Notes: generated from the letters alone by a model not told the origin. DNA of 58,238 bases from Chlamydiota bacterium (GCA_013286645.1 JABDFJ010000007.1:1-58238); one strand, 5' to 3'. Positions 26,436-35,192 are shown, numbered from the stretch's first letter. A program made the numbers and translations.

Positions 26436-27431
26436 TTGTTGCGAAAGATTGTTTTTTTTACCCTCCTTCTTCTTGCAGGGCATGTGATCGCCTTTGAGTC
26501 ACCTGTCAGAGCAGCGTCGCGCCAAGATAGCTCCATCCTTCTTGATTATTCTCTAGCCTCTGCTGAAAGTCCTTTAGAGAGCGATGACTCTGAAGATACA
26601 AGCCCGGGGTATTTTAGTGACTGGAGCATTTCCGATGGCTACAGTCCCATCACACTTACGTTAAGACACACTATTGGTAAATCGGTTTGGAGCACGCAGT
26701 CCTATACCACCTTGGAAGGTCGTTACTTTTGGAAAACCGATATCCCACGTGTGTGGTCTTTTATCGATATTGGGTGTCATCGCTTTGACAATAACACCTA
26801 TGCGACCAATCTTGGAGTGGGTTTTAGGTATTTGCTCAATGACTCTAGCGATATTTTAGGCTTTAATGTTTACCAAGATTCGCTGTACACGAAGTGTAAT
26901 ACATTCAATCAAATTGGATTGGGATTAGAATTTCTAAGTGAAGGATGGGCTGCGCGGATAAATGGTTATTTGCCGATAGGTCCTAATGAGAAGCAATGTG
27001 GAGGAACTGATCTCTTCAATGACTACGTGGGTGACTTTTTCTTTATCAGCCAGCATTTTGAGACAGCGTTAACCGGCGTTGATTTTGAAATTGAAAGTGT
27101 TCTTTGGCGCTGTCATTGTTTTTCGTTTTCAGTCATGGCAGCCCCTTATTACTATCACAATGGAGGGTGTGGGACGAAGAATATTTTTGGCGTCAGTGTA
27201 GGAGCAAAACTCAATGTGATGAACTACTTAGATTTTTCTTTCTATGCTGCGCGTGGAGGTTTTTGTGAGACGAGACTAATGGGGCAGTTGGCGATCAATA
27301 TCCCTTTTGGTTGCTTTTGTGAAGACCAGTGTTGTGGATGTTGTTATGATAGATGTCTCTTATACCAGCCGACCAGGCGCAATGATGCTTTGGTGATGCA
27401 TCGTTTTTGTCGATCACGCTGGAACTGGTGA
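26436..27431 (+). CDS. Inverse-autotransporter-like beta-barrel protein, Cys-rich
   Basis: 331 residues. Signal peptide at 1-27, then an acidic Ser-rich linker, then a barrel region. LGFNVYQDSLYT and GLGLEFLSEGWAARINGYLP follow the inverse-autotransporter (intimin/invasin) beta-domain pattern (GxNxFYD, GLGxEYW, LxxNxY). No passenger domain follows. The C-terminus has a run of Cys residues (GCFCEDQCCGCCYDRC), and others lie in the barrel loops. I infer an outer-membrane barrel cross-linked by disulfides, as in the chlamydial outer-membrane complex. Start TTG at 26436 (or 26439) with AAGAGG 8-11 bases upstream; there is no ATG near. Confidence 0.7.
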   Translation: MLRKIVFFTLLLLAGHVIAFESPVRAASRQDSSILLDYSLASAESPLESDDSEDTSPGYFSDWSISDGYSPITLTLRHTIGKSVWSTQSYTTLEGRYFWKTDIPRVWSFIDIGCHRFDNNTYATNLGVGFRYLLNDSSDILGFNVYQDSLYTKCNTFNQIGLGLEFLSEGWAARINGYLPIGPNEKQCGGTDLFNDYVGDFFFISQHFETALTGVDFEIESVLWRCHCFSFSVMAAPYYYHNGGCGTKNIFGVSVGAKLNVMNYLDFSFYAARGGFCETRLMGQLAINIPFGCFCEDQCCGCCYDRCLLYQPTRRNDALVMHRFCRSRWNW

Positions 27432-27503
27432 TTGGAGATCGATATAAAACCTCGTTGGATGACTTACAGTAAAGTATCAAGATTATGGTTTCCTGCCGAT
27501 TTC

Positions 27504-29273
27504 TTAGGCTTGAGGAGTGTCGGGTAGGAAGCCACCAGCTTGCATGTTCCACATGCGTGCGTAGTGTCCTCCCTTTGCTAGTAACACCTCGTGTGAGCCT
27601 TCTTCGACGATGACACCTGCTTGGAAGACTAAAATTCTCTCCATATCTTTCAGGGTGGATAGGCGATGGGCAATGACGACGGTGGTACGTTTTTGCATGA
27701 GCCAATGGAGGCTTTCTTGAATATATTTTTCTGTGACTGAATCTAAGGCTGAGGTGGCTTCATCTAGAATGAGGATGGGGGCATTTGCCAAAATAGCGCG
27801 TGCAATGGCGATGCGTTGACGTTCACCTCCAGATAGTTTTGTGCCGCGTTCACCCACAATAGAATCATAGCCATGAGGCATTTTTTTGATGAACTCATCG
27901 CAGTGTGCTAGACGAGTGGCTTTAGTAAAGTCCTCTTCAGATGCTTGGGGAAGCCCAAAGAGGATGTTTTCTTTGAGAGAGCGATGAAAAAGGATAGGAT
28001 CTTGGGGTATGAAAGCGATCTGTTGACGCAAAGAAGCAAACGTGACCGCAGTGATTTCTTGCTTATCGATTAAGATGCTGCCTTGTTGCAGGGGAAAGAA
28101 GCGCATGATGAGATTCACAAAAGTGGATTTGCCAGCGCCAGAATATCCTACGATGCCGACCCGTTCGCCCCCTTTGATTACGACATGTTTGTTTTGGAAG
28201 AGTTTTTTGTGTCCATATTGGAACGTCACGTTATCGAAGACGATTTCGCCTTGGGTGATATGCAGGGGGTTGGCTGTGGGGGCATCGATGATATCTTTAG
28301 GATCATTCATAAGAGTAAGAGCTTGTCTGGCAATGCCGATGGATTGGATGTAGCCGGCTAGCTCAAAGCCAACCATCCAGGCAATCATGGTGATGTTCCA
28401 TGTGCCGTTGAAGATCAATACGGCTTCGCCAGAAGTAATGGTGCCGTGCAACCAGCAATAGAGCATATAACCATTGAGTCCAAGGCCTGCGCCAAGAAAA
28501 CAAAAGAGACCTTGGACTGCGCGCATGATTTCGACGGATTTTCTAGCTTGAAAGTGTTTTTCTTTTTCTTGTTGCTGGAGAGATGTGATGAAGGATTTTT
28601 CTTGCGCAAAACGGTAGAAAGCATTAACGGCTAGGTTGTTAGTGAAGCTGTCGACAATTTTTCCAAGTAAAGTGCTGCGTGTTTCGGCATGTTCGCTTTG
28701 ATATTTCTGACAAATAGGTTGGAAGAAAAAGCAGATGGCGAAATGGAGGATGAGCCACACGGCTAATAAAGTAGCAAACGCCGCATTCACTTCGAAGAAT
28801 ATCACTACGCTGGCGATGCATGCTATACAGGCTGGAAGTATTGTGTTGATGGTGTTCTTAAAGATGGTCGATACTTCAGATGCCATGTCGGTGATTTTAT
28901 TTGCCAGGCTGCCAGCAAAGTGTTCATTGAAATATTTTGGGGAATGGTGCTGAATGTGATCAAACATCGCCAAGCGGATATCAGCTTCAACCTTTGGGAG
29001 GGCTTTGGCAAATAAATACCCCATGCAACAAAAGCCGATCTGCACAACAATCCAAAGAGCGCATCCCAAGATCACAACGATTTTAAGTTCTTCCCAAGCA
29101 CTATTGCGATGAAGTTCGTATTTTGTGAAGATATCGACGGTCTTTTGTAAAAGGAGTGGCCACAAGGTGGCATCTAAAGGCCACATGAAGCTGACAAAAA
29201 ACAGCCCTATAAACATATAGGGCTGTTTTTTGATGAGATGCCACATGAAGGCTGTTAAAGAACGGTATGGCAT
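27504..29273 (-). CDS. ABC exporter, fused membrane and ATPase domains (MsbA-like)
   Basis: 589 residues. Six membrane helices at about 18-310, then an ATPase domain: Walker A GYSGAGKST with K382, Q-loop IPQDP, signature LSGGERQR, Walker B ILILDEATSALD, H-loop IAHRLST. ABCB-type half-transporter that would work as a homodimer and export lipid, peptide or drug; substrate unknown. It starts 24 bases after transaldolase, in the same direction, and codons 15-26 form a perfect 16-bp hairpin with A6/T6 flanks (separate entry). Confidence 0.93.
   Translation of the reverse strand: MPYRSLTAFMWHLIKKQPYMFIGLFFVSFMWPLDATLWPLLLQKTVDIFTKYELHRNSAWEELKIVVILGCALWIVVQIGFCCMGYLFAKALPKVEADIRLAMFDHIQHHSPKYFNEHFAGSLANKITDMASEVSTIFKNTINTILPACIACIASVVIFFEVNAAFATLLAVWLILHFAICFFFQPICQKYQSEHAETRSTLLGKIVDSFTNNLAVNAFYRFAQEKSFITSLQQQEKEKHFQARKSVEIMRAVQGLFCFLGAGLGLNGYMLYCWLHGTITSGEAVLIFNGTWNITMIAWMVGFELAGYIQSIGIARQALTLMNDPKDIIDAPTANPLHITQGEIVFDNVTFQYGHKKLFQNKHVVIKGGERVGIVGYSGAGKSTFVNLIMRFFPLQQGSILIDKQEITAVTFASLRQQIAFIPQDPILFHRSLKENILFGLPQASEEDFTKATRLAHCDEFIKKMPHGYDSIVGERGTKLSGGERQRIAIARAILANAPILILDEATSALDSVTEKYIQESLHWLMQKRTTVVIAHRLSTLKDMERILVFQAGVIVEEGSHEVLLAKGGHYARMWNMQAGGFLPDTPQA
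29196..29231 (-). terminator. Terminator-like hairpin inside the ABC transporter coding region
   Basis: Perfect 16-bp stem (29196-29211 with 29216-29231), 4-base loop, A6 on one side and T6 on the other, so it reads as a terminator on both strands. On the minus strand it lies 67-102 bases past the transaldolase stop and encodes KKQPYMFIGLFF (residues 15-26) of the ABC transporter. It could be the terminator or attenuator of the upstream tal transcript. Confidence 0.6.
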
Positions 29274-29297
29274 TTATTTACGGTTGAGATGCAGTTC

Positions 29298-30260
29298 TTA
29301 TAGTTTGAAAGAGGCCGCGATGGATTTTTCTAATTTAACAGCATCTTCGGCGAATTTGCGTATGCCTTCAGAGAGTTTTTCTGTAGCCATGGCATTGTCA
29401 TTCAGTCTTAAGCGGAATGATTTTTCATCGATGATGACTTTTTCAATCGAAGACCCTTTGGCTTTTGCTGGGTCGAGTTTACGGGTCACAGCACCTTCTG
29501 CTTTCGATAGTTCTTCGAGTAGAGGAGGGGCGATGGTAAGCAAATCGCAGCCAGTAAGTTCGATAATTTCATCGATGTTGCGGAAGCTAGCACCCATCAC
29601 TTGTGTTTTGTAGTCGAATCTTTTGTAGTAGTTGAAGATTTCGGTCACAGAATGGACGCCAGGATCTTCTGTGGGAGCGTAGCCGCTGACACCAGTACTT
29701 TTCTTGTACCAATCGAGGATGCGTCCGACGAAAGGGGAAATGAGGGTGGCTTTGGCTTCAGCGCAGGCAATAGCTTGTGGGAGGCTGAACATGAGGGTTA
29801 AGTTGCAATGGATCCCTTCTTTTTCCAGTTGAGCAGCTGCTCTAGAGCCTTCCCAGGTGGAAGCTAATTTGATTAAGATGCGCTCGCGCGGAATGCCTGC
29901 AGCTTCATATAGGCCGATGAGGGTGTGGGCTTTGTTGATGCTGCCTTCGACATCAAAAGATAAACGAGCATCCACTTCTGTAGAGACACGTCCTGGGATA
30001 TATTTTAAAATCTCCACGCCGAAATTGACGAACAGTTTATCCATCATCAGAGGAATTTTCTCTTGAGGAAATTTTGCTTTGTCTTGCGCGTATTTTACAG
30101 CTTCTTCAATGAGATGGTGGTATTGAGTTTTTTGGGCAGCTGCAAAAATTAAGGAGGGGTTAGTCGTGGCATCAGTGGGTGAAAATGTTTTGATGGCATC
30201 AATATCACCAGTGTCGACGACGATGGTCGTCATTTTACGAATTTGCTCCAGTTTGTTCAT
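29298..30260 (-). CDS. tal: Transaldolase
   Basis: 320 residues (E. coli TalB 317). Transfers a dihydroxyacetone unit in the non-oxidative pentose phosphate pathway. Schiff-base Lys is K131 in [22 protein letters not shown] is the family's N-terminal motif, and [10 protein letters not shown] is also present. Start ATG at 30260 with AAGGAG 7 bases upstream. In Chlamydia, tal (CT313) lies next to the CT312 gene and the V-ATPase operon, and the same neighbourhood is seen here. Confidence 0.97.
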   Translation of the reverse strand: MNKLEQIRKMTTIVVDTGDIDAIKTFSPTDATTNPSLIFAAAQKTQYHHLIEEAVKYAQDKAKFPQEKIPLMMDKLFVNFGVEILKYIPGRVSTEVDARLSFDVEGSINKAHTLIGLYEAAGIPRERILIKLASTWEGSRAAAQLEKEGIHCNLTLMFSLPQAIACAEAKATLISPFVGRILDWYKKSTGVSGYAPTEDPGVHSVTEIFNYYKRFDYKTQVMGASFRNIDEIIELTGCDLLTIAPPLLEELSKAEGAVTRKLDPAKAKGSSIEKVIIDEKSFRLRLNDNAMATEKLSEGIRKFAEDAVKLEKSIAASFKL

Positions 30261-30275
30261 AAGAGAACTCCTTGA

Positions 30276-30656
30276 TTATAAATTTCCTAGTGCATTGATA
30301 GGGGACTCTTTAGTTGGTTCAATGCGAAATACGATGGTTACGAGATGACCATCCATGGTCAAATCTAGACTAGAACTAAGGCGCGTTAGCAGTAGTTTGT
30401 ACGGAACTTTGATGTGGTGTTCCCCCACGTCGATACCGACGGAAGTATTGCCTAAAATCTCTTGTGAGGCGTGGATCTGGCGGCACAGAGCTTCGAATTT
30501 TTGCAGCTGTCGAATTAAATTGGGATCCGAGAAGGCATATTTTTTGGCACATCCTGGGCAGGGAAGGGGTTCTTTTTTTTCGAGATCGAAAATAGAAAAG
30601 AAGATGGGAGCGCCACATGTGAGGCATTTAAAGTGAAGAGAATGACCTTTTTGCAT
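30276..30656 (-). CDS. Small zinc-ribbon protein (CT312-like position)
   Basis: 126 residues. Two CxxC pairs, FKCLTCGAP and LPCPGCAKKY, form a zinc ribbon at 10-40. The remaining ~85 residues contain strands (GEHHIKVPYKLLLTRLSSS, HLVTIVFRIEP) with no recognised domain. Its place before tal matches the small hypothetical gene CT312 of C. trachomatis, but I cannot confirm homology. 15 bases separate it from tal, so they are probably one transcript. Function unknown; a nucleic-acid-binding or redox role is possible. Confidence 0.7.
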   Translation of the reverse strand: MQKGHSLHFKCLTCGAPIFFSIFDLEKKEPLPCPGCAKKYAFSDPNLIRQLQKFEALCRQIHASQEILGNTSVGIDVGEHHIKVPYKLLLTRLSSSLDLTMDGHLVTIVFRIEPTKESPINALGNL

Positions 30657-30755
30657 GGAGATAATCCTAGGTGTACTGCTTGCATATTAACACGTTTAGT
30701 GCCACGAGGCAATAATTTTATTGCTGATTATGTGAAGATATTTATTTAATTTGTG

Positions 30756-30761
30756 TATAAT
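30756..30761 (+). promoter_or_regulatory. Possible -10 box of the 626-residue protein gene
   Basis: TATAAT at 30756-30761, a consensus -10 hexamer. No good -35 is seen (TGAAGA at about 30733). Transcription would start near 30768, which supports translation from ATG 30800 rather than 30770. Confidence 0.4.
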
Positions 30762-30799
30762 GGAGGTTAATGAGTGATGCAAAGCAAGGGAGTCAGACT

Positions 30800-32677
30800 A
30801 TGGTGTGGCAATCATATGAAAATCAAGGGGTTGCGAATATTGATCAGAGTATGGCTGAAGAGTTGAAGACATACTTAGAAAATAAGGAAGCTTTGTTAGG
30901 TGAGCAGGTCATTGGGGCTGTGCATTTGGATCGCAATGTGAATACGGCATTGGAGGGAGGTGTAAGACAGCTTCTTCGCATCAATGATGCTGTAGAAGAA
31001 TTAGGGAAGAAGATCCATCTGCTATTGCAAATGAAAGAGCCTAAGGCTTTGAGTCCCGATTGGAAAACAGCGGTAAAGCATATTAATGAAATTTTATGGA
31101 ATTATATCGATGTCTTAGAAGGTTGCTCTATTGAGTTATTTCAACAAATTGATCAAGTAGGATTCGAGCAGTGGGATCTGCAAATGTCGCGCGAAGTGAC
31201 AGCCATCAAAGATGAGTTAGCTCACCGCATGGACGATTTGATGTGGGCATTCCGGCGGTTGAATCAGCAGATGAAGGTGTATCGCAAGATTTTTGTTTCT
31301 CATCAAAGTGGGTGGCAAAAGGTAAAAAACGCAATATTCTTTTGGAGAAGTCCTTTGGACAAAGAAGTGGAGTCGACAATCCACAAGTGTCATAAGTTTC
31401 TTAACTTTCGTTATGGCAAATTCATTGAAAGGTATACAGGATGCGCCCAGCTTTATGAGGCTGCTGAAAGATCTCTGCGTCAATACCGCAGCTATAAAAG
31501 TTTAGCTGTGAGAGACGTAGAAATGTTGGATCGCTTCGAACAGTTATATCAGCTGTTAACCTTGTGGGAGCTTAATCGTTCTGCCAAGGCTGTACCACAG
31601 CTGGAAACAATTAGAGCATTAAGGCGGTTGACAACGAAAGATAAAGCACTGGCTTTATTCCAGGGGTATTTAAAAGCTATATGCATTGCACTGTTTGATC
31701 AAAGCCGAATTCTCAAAAAACAGTTTTCGTTGGATTCTGAAGGTCAAATTCAACGCGATTTATTTGAGGTTGTAGCGGGCTTTCGCTCTGAACTGAAGAT
31801 GTTGAAAGAAACGATGTTGAAGTACCACAAGTTTATGATCAATACCGATCCAGCTTTTTATAGTGCGTTTAGCATTTATAGATGGCTACGGGGAAAAAAA
31901 TCGAAGTCGATTCAACAATTAGATGTTTTGTTACATGAAAGTGATCGTTTGGACGCAATGTGTGCTGAGCTTTTAGTCTCGCTTGAAAGCGATCAGCTCA
32001 TGGAGCGAAGATTGACAACACAGGTGGAAAATGAAGTCGATCACTACTTGCATGAGATGAAGCAACCACTAGCATCTAGAGAATATATGAGGCGCTACGC
32101 CAAATTGTTGTTGAATCGTTTGCATAGTTTGGACGAGATGGGCGCTTTTCATAATGATGTTGTCGATTATATTTGCAAAGCATTATGTCGGGCGATGTTG
32201 GCAGATTGGAAGTATCATGTATTGCAAGAGATACCGTTGTTTCATCGGATCTATGAGATTCATCATCATATTATTGGGGAGTCTGAGGACCGAGGACATT
32301 TGAATCGGTTGCATCGGTTCACGTTGTTAATCGAGCGGTTGGAGCAATGGATAAGTGCTAGAGCTAGTGTGACACATGCGCACGATATCGAACTAGACAT
32401 TAACGATATCAAAGTGTATTTGCAGGACTTTTTAGCTCAGGTGCAACGTCTAGAACAAACAGAGGATCCTCAGCAAAAGGCTATTCTTGAGCAGGAGTTG
32501 TCTAAAGCTAGACAATCGTTAATTGAATACCTCTATTTGTTTGGCAAATTCTTCCATAAACTACATCCCGATAATCCTGAGCAATGGCTGATACGCAAAC
32601 AGCTACTTTTCGTCGATCAGTATTTTGAAGCGATTGATAGCAAACTTCAGGATTTGATAGTCGCCAGTTGGAAGTAG
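30800..32677 (+). CDS. Large helical protein of unknown function
   Basis: About 625 residues, charged and almost entirely helical, with no signal peptide and no membrane segment. Coiled-coil-like heptads occur throughout (for example LRQYRSYKSLAVRDVEMLDR, QQLDVLLHESDRLDAMCAEL). I recognise no family. The start could also be ATG 30770 with GGAGG only 3 bases upstream; I prefer 30800, with AAGGGAG at 7-base spacing, because TATAAT at 30756 would start the mRNA at about 30768. It sits between the CT312/tal group and the V-ATPase operon, where Chlamydia has CT311. It overlaps the convergent lipoprotein gene by 31 bases at their 3' ends. Confidence 0.8.
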   Translation: MVWQSYENQGVANIDQSMAEELKTYLENKEALLGEQVIGAVHLDRNVNTALEGGVRQLLRINDAVEELGKKIHLLLQMKEPKALSPDWKTAVKHINEILWNYIDVLEGCSIELFQQIDQVGFEQWDLQMSREVTAIKDELAHRMDDLMWAFRRLNQQMKVYRKIFVSHQSGWQKVKNAIFFWRSPLDKEVESTIHKCHKFLNFRYGKFIERYTGCAQLYEAAERSLRQYRSYKSLAVRDVEMLDRFEQLYQLLTLWELNRSAKAVPQLETIRALRRLTTKDKALALFQGYLKAICIALFDQSRILKKQFSLDSEGQIQRDLFEVVAGFRSELKMLKETMLKYHKFMINTDPAFYSAFSIYRWLRGKKSKSIQQLDVLLHESDRLDAMCAELLVSLESDQLMERRLTTQVENEVDHYLHEMKQPLASREYMRRYAKLLLNRLHSLDEMGAFHNDVVDYICKALCRAMLADWKYHVLQEIPLFHRIYEIHHHIIGESEDRGHLNRLHRFTLLIERLEQWISARASVTHAHDIELDINDIKVYLQDFLAQVQRLEQTEDPQQKAILEQELSKARQSLIEYLYLFGKFFHKLHPDNPEQWLIRKQLLFVDQYFEAIDSKLQDLIVASWK

Positions 32678-33138
32678 CTGCAGGTAAAATTATCGGGGGT
32701 GAGTGTCGTTTGATAACGCCCTATGGTAATGTCAACGGCACGATTGTTCAAAAGGGCAGAAATGATTGTTTGTTGCGCTTCGGAAGGGGCGAGCACGCGT
32801 TGACATCCTTCTAAGACATCTGCTTGATATTCCAAATCATAATCATCGAAGTGTAGCTGGAGTGTGATTGTGCCATCGCTGCTGGCAGCGAAAAGCAAGG
32901 TGCGCGCGTTGAGATAGAGGCGGACATTTCCACCGCAGTCTAGCAGTTCAGCTTCGAGTCCGTTGAAGTAATTACAAGGTTGTAATGAGAGCTTAGCATA
33001 TGTGGTGGCAGGGCAATCGGCATCGATTGTTGTCAATTCCCATTGACGCACGCAGGTAGAATTGCAAGAGGTGATGATGATAGCAAGAAAAAGAGCCAGG
33101 TAGGCTCTTTTTCTGATTTGAGTATTAATGGTGACCAT
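32647..33138 (-). CDS. Predicted lipoprotein
   Basis: 163 residues. The signal IRKRAYLALFLAIIITSC gives a lipobox ITSC with C25, so an acylated envelope protein. Mature part has five to six further Cys and beta-rich sequence (VRLYLNARTLLFAASSDGTI), no known domain. Start: ATG 33138; a longer frame upstream begins inside the neighbouring gene and would bury the lipobox. The start lies 14 bases inside the 3' end of the first His-tail gene, so the two are coupled. Its 3' end overlaps the helical protein gene on the other strand by 31 bases. Confidence 0.7.
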   Translation of the reverse strand: MVTINTQIRKRAYLALFLAIIITSCNSTCVRQWELTTIDADCPATTYAKLSLQPCNYFNGLEAELLDCGGNVRLYLNARTLLFAASSDGTITLQLHFDDYDLEYQADVLEGCQRVLAPSEAQQTIISALLNNRAVDITIGRYQTTLTPDNFTCSYFQLATIKS

Positions 33139-33367
33139 GGCAATGGCTGTGTCCAGAAGTGTTTTGGACAGCAACAGCCACGACAGCGACGAGGACGATG
33201 GCGCCAAGCGCGATAGCAGGCGCTAAGCTACTTGTTCTAGTGCATTCTTCATATCCGCAGCCGCCATTATCAACGCATGTTTCTGTTGCATTGATGGGGG
33301 TAAGAGAAAAGCTGCCAAGCATAATCATAAGTGTGGCGATGGTGAATAATTTTTTTGTAAATTGCAT
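33125..33367 (-). CDS. Small secreted membrane protein with His-rich tail, paralogue 1
   Basis: 80 residues from ATG 33367 with AGGAGT upstream. Signal peptide 1-27, Cys residues 31, 37 and 42 (GGCGYEEC), a single hydrophobic helix 50-67 (LAPAIALGAIVLVAVVAVAV), and the tail HSHCHGHH. It shares GCGY[DE][DE]C...LAPAIALGAI with the paralogue at 33864. The tail could bind zinc, nickel or copper. Overlaps the lipoprotein gene. Not a family I know. Confidence 0.7.
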   Translation of the reverse strand: MQFTKKLFTIATLMIMLGSFSLTPINATETCVDNGGCGYEECTRTSSLAPAIALGAIVLVAVVAVAVQNTSGHSHCHGHH

Positions 33368-33465
33368 TGTGGCACTCCTAAGTAGGATTGAATTATAGTT
33401 AGAGTTATAGTTAGGAATGATGTATCGCATACTTACAGCATTTTGCGCAATGTATTTCTGTGGAA

Positions 33466-33768
33466 TTAATGGTGGCCGTGGTGGTGATGTCCAGAACTGG
33501 TGGCTGCAGCTGCAATTGCTATGGCTGAGACAACTCCACCTAGGATTAAGTAGGGGACAATATTGGCGGATCCGTAAGAGTCGTCATAGGCGCAGCCTGT
33601 ATCCACTGCAACATATTCGTCGGGGCATCCTTTTTCGACGACATAGACATTATCTGAGGAACATCCATTTTGTACGCAGGTGTTTTGAGCATCAAGTGGA
33701 TGGGGAGATAGCGAGGTTAACATGGTGAACGACAAAATTCCTGATAGAAGTCTTGTTGTTGTTTTCAT
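33466..33768 (-). CDS. Small secreted membrane protein with His-rich tail, paralogue 2
   Basis: 100 residues. Signal peptide 1-27, Cys at 31, 36, 48 and 59 (NTCVQNGC, GCPDEY, GCAYDDSY), hydrophobic helix about 70-90 and tail GHHHHGHH. It keeps the TC.xNG and GC.YDD elements of its neighbours but has a longer linker. Start ATG at 33768; no clear ribosome site. A perfect 15-bp stem lies between it and the third paralogue. Confidence 0.68.
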   Translation of the reverse strand: MKTTTRLLSGILSFTMLTSLSPHPLDAQNTCVQNGCSSDNVYVVEKGCPDEYVAVDTGCAYDDSYGSANIVPYLILGGVVSAIAIAAAATSSGHHHHGHH

Positions 33769-33813
33769 GTCGCTTAGGCTGTTTGGGATTTAACTAGGGT
33801 TGACAATATGATC

Positions 33814-33853
33814 TTGTTCATGAGGAAAAATTGACATCTTTCCTCATGAACAA
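33814..33853. terminator. Perfect 15-bp hairpin between His-tail genes
   Basis: Arms TTGTTCATGAGGAAA and its exact complement, 10-base loop. It lies 10 bases past the stop of the 33864-34103 gene. No U-run follows on either strand, so it may be a terminator of a non-canonical sort or an RNA stabiliser. Confidence 0.5.
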
Positions 33854-33863
33854 AAGTTACCAA

Positions 33864-34103
33864 TTAGTTGTGGCCGTGGTTGTGGTGGTGACCATGATCT
33901 TGAACGGCTACAGCAACGATAGCTACTACAGCAATAGCGCCTAGGGCAATAGCTGGAGCTAGGTATGGTGAACCGCAGCAATCATCGTATCCACATCCTG
34001 CGGATGGGCATGGGCAGCAACCATCAGCTGCTACATAGTTGTGAGATGCTCCGAACATAGCTAAGGCAGTTGCTAGAGCGATGAATTTATTTTTGAGCTT
34101 CAT
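33864..34103 (-). CDS. Small secreted membrane protein with His-rich tail, paralogue 3
   Basis: 79 residues. Signal peptide 1-26, then a Cys-dense segment (GCCPCPSAGCGYDDCCG: C29, C30, C32, C37, C42, C43), helix LAPAIALGAIAVVAIVAVAV at 48-67, and tail HGHHHNHGHN. Start ATG at 34103, AAGGAGT 6 bases upstream. Of the three it has the most Cys and the longest His tail. Likely anchored in the inner membrane with the tail facing either side; topology not certain. Confidence 0.72.
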   Translation of the reverse strand: MKLKNKFIALATALAMFGASHNYVAADGCCPCPSAGCGYDDCCGSPYLAPAIALGAIAVVAIVAVAVQDHGHHHNHGHN

Positions 34104-34258
34104 GAATTACTCCTTTTTGGAACGTAAGCTTATATTTATTTAAGACTTTCAGCTTCGTGTATCTCATATTTATAGTGTTTAATGCAAATTTATTTTTTCT
34201 TAGAAGGAGAAAAAAATATAAGAATTTGTGATTTAGTATTTTGGAGTCATGCCAGCCT

Positions 34259-34822
34259 CTAGTTGGAGGGGGTTGTTTGTGCATTAAAACGAATCGAGCG
34301 AAATGCGTTGAAAAAGTCTTTATAAAACTTAGGGAAGTCTTCTTTTGAAGCGGCAGCAGTGACAATGTAAATGGTGTTATTTTGATTTAAAATCACGTGC
34401 ATCATGCGGATGTCGCCCCATTGTGTTTTGGAATCAGCTTGGGAGAGGCTTGCTTCGCCTGCTTGGGTGGTGATGGTGCCCAAATCTTTCCATTCGTTAC
34501 CTTTTGAGGTATTAATTTCTTTTACTCTTTTCAGGTATTGCTTCAACGTGCCTGTGAAAGCTTCTGTGCCTACATTGATAGAAGGAGGGAACTCATGTGT
34601 TCCTTTGCCTACAACCATCACTTTAACACTGGTTGGTAGATCTTTGGTTTCAGCGAATTTCCATCCTTGTGGGGGTGTGAACTGTAATTCGGTGATAGTT
34701 GGTCGTTGATTTTGAGGAGTTTCTTGTTGTGGTATGGTTTGGGGTTCGGCACTCATGAGGGCTGTTGAAAAGCAAGCCAGGGCCATGATCTGAAAAATAA
34801 AGGCGTGAAAGCGAATGTTCAT
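34259..34822 (-). CDS. Secreted PsbP/DcrB-like protein
   Basis: 187 residues from ATG 34822 (AAGG 6 bases upstream). Signal peptide MNIRFHAFIFQIMALACFSTALMSA region, then a Gln/Pro-rich stretch, then one compact alpha/beta domain: FTPPQGWKFAETKDLP, TGTLKQYLKRVKE, GEASLSQADS, and the end ASKEDFPKFYKDFFNAFRSI. This is the layout of PsbP/DcrB (DUF1795-like) domains, which occur in periplasmic proteins of unknown role. It opens the envelope gene group that continues with the His-tail proteins and the lipoprotein. Confidence 0.65.
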   Translation of the reverse strand: MNIRFHAFIFQIMALACFSTALMSAEPQTIPQQETPQNQRPTITELQFTPPQGWKFAETKDLPTSVKVMVVGKGTHEFPPSINVGTEAFTGTLKQYLKRVKEINTSKGNEWKDLGTITTQAGEASLSQADSKTQWGDIRMMHVILNQNNTIYIVTAAASKEDFPKFYKDFFNAFRSIRFNAQTTPSN

Positions 34823-34918
34823 ATGCAACCTTGTGAGAATGGATGGTAGATGTAGTTGTTGATTTTAAGCCTGTCAGCCAATTAAAAGCGAAGCTTTTGT
34901 TGGAGATAGGTGTCAGGA

Positions 34919-35010
34919 TTGGGGTCGAGCCTGTGATTTGTGATTTGAGAGCAAAGATGTATTTTATCTTATAGACGCTCTCAAATCGCAAATCGCAGGC
35001 TTGACCCCAA
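34919..35010. repeat. Family F palindrome, copy F1
   Basis: Left TTGGGGTCGAGCCTGTGATT, right, inverted, TTGGGGTCAAGCCTGCGATT; arms of ~34 bases around a 24-base AT-rich centre. The centre also matches the inner copy of F3 at 56288-56378. Confidence 0.88.
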
Positions 35011-35192
35011 GCTGGGCTATTCACTTGTTGAGCAAGGGCATGGGTGAATTATGCAAGAGGTCTAATTATCATGAAAAAGAGGGCATGGCTTGAATCAATC
35101 GTCCATTTTAAAGTCTGGCTTTAAATTAGACGAGAATAATTGTAACTTAAACCTATACAGGTCTCGAGAAGGAGGTTAATCGCTTAAATATT

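Noticed and set aside
27295-27705. Minus-strand frame of 136 codons across the barrel gene end and ABC gene end
   Set aside because: Shadow of two real genes; His/Arg-rich composition with no domain.
33417-33728. Plus-strand frame of 103 codons opposite the His-tail genes
   Set aside because: Arg/Leu-rich shadow of the His-tail paralogue on the minus strand, whose signal peptide and tail are much more convincing.
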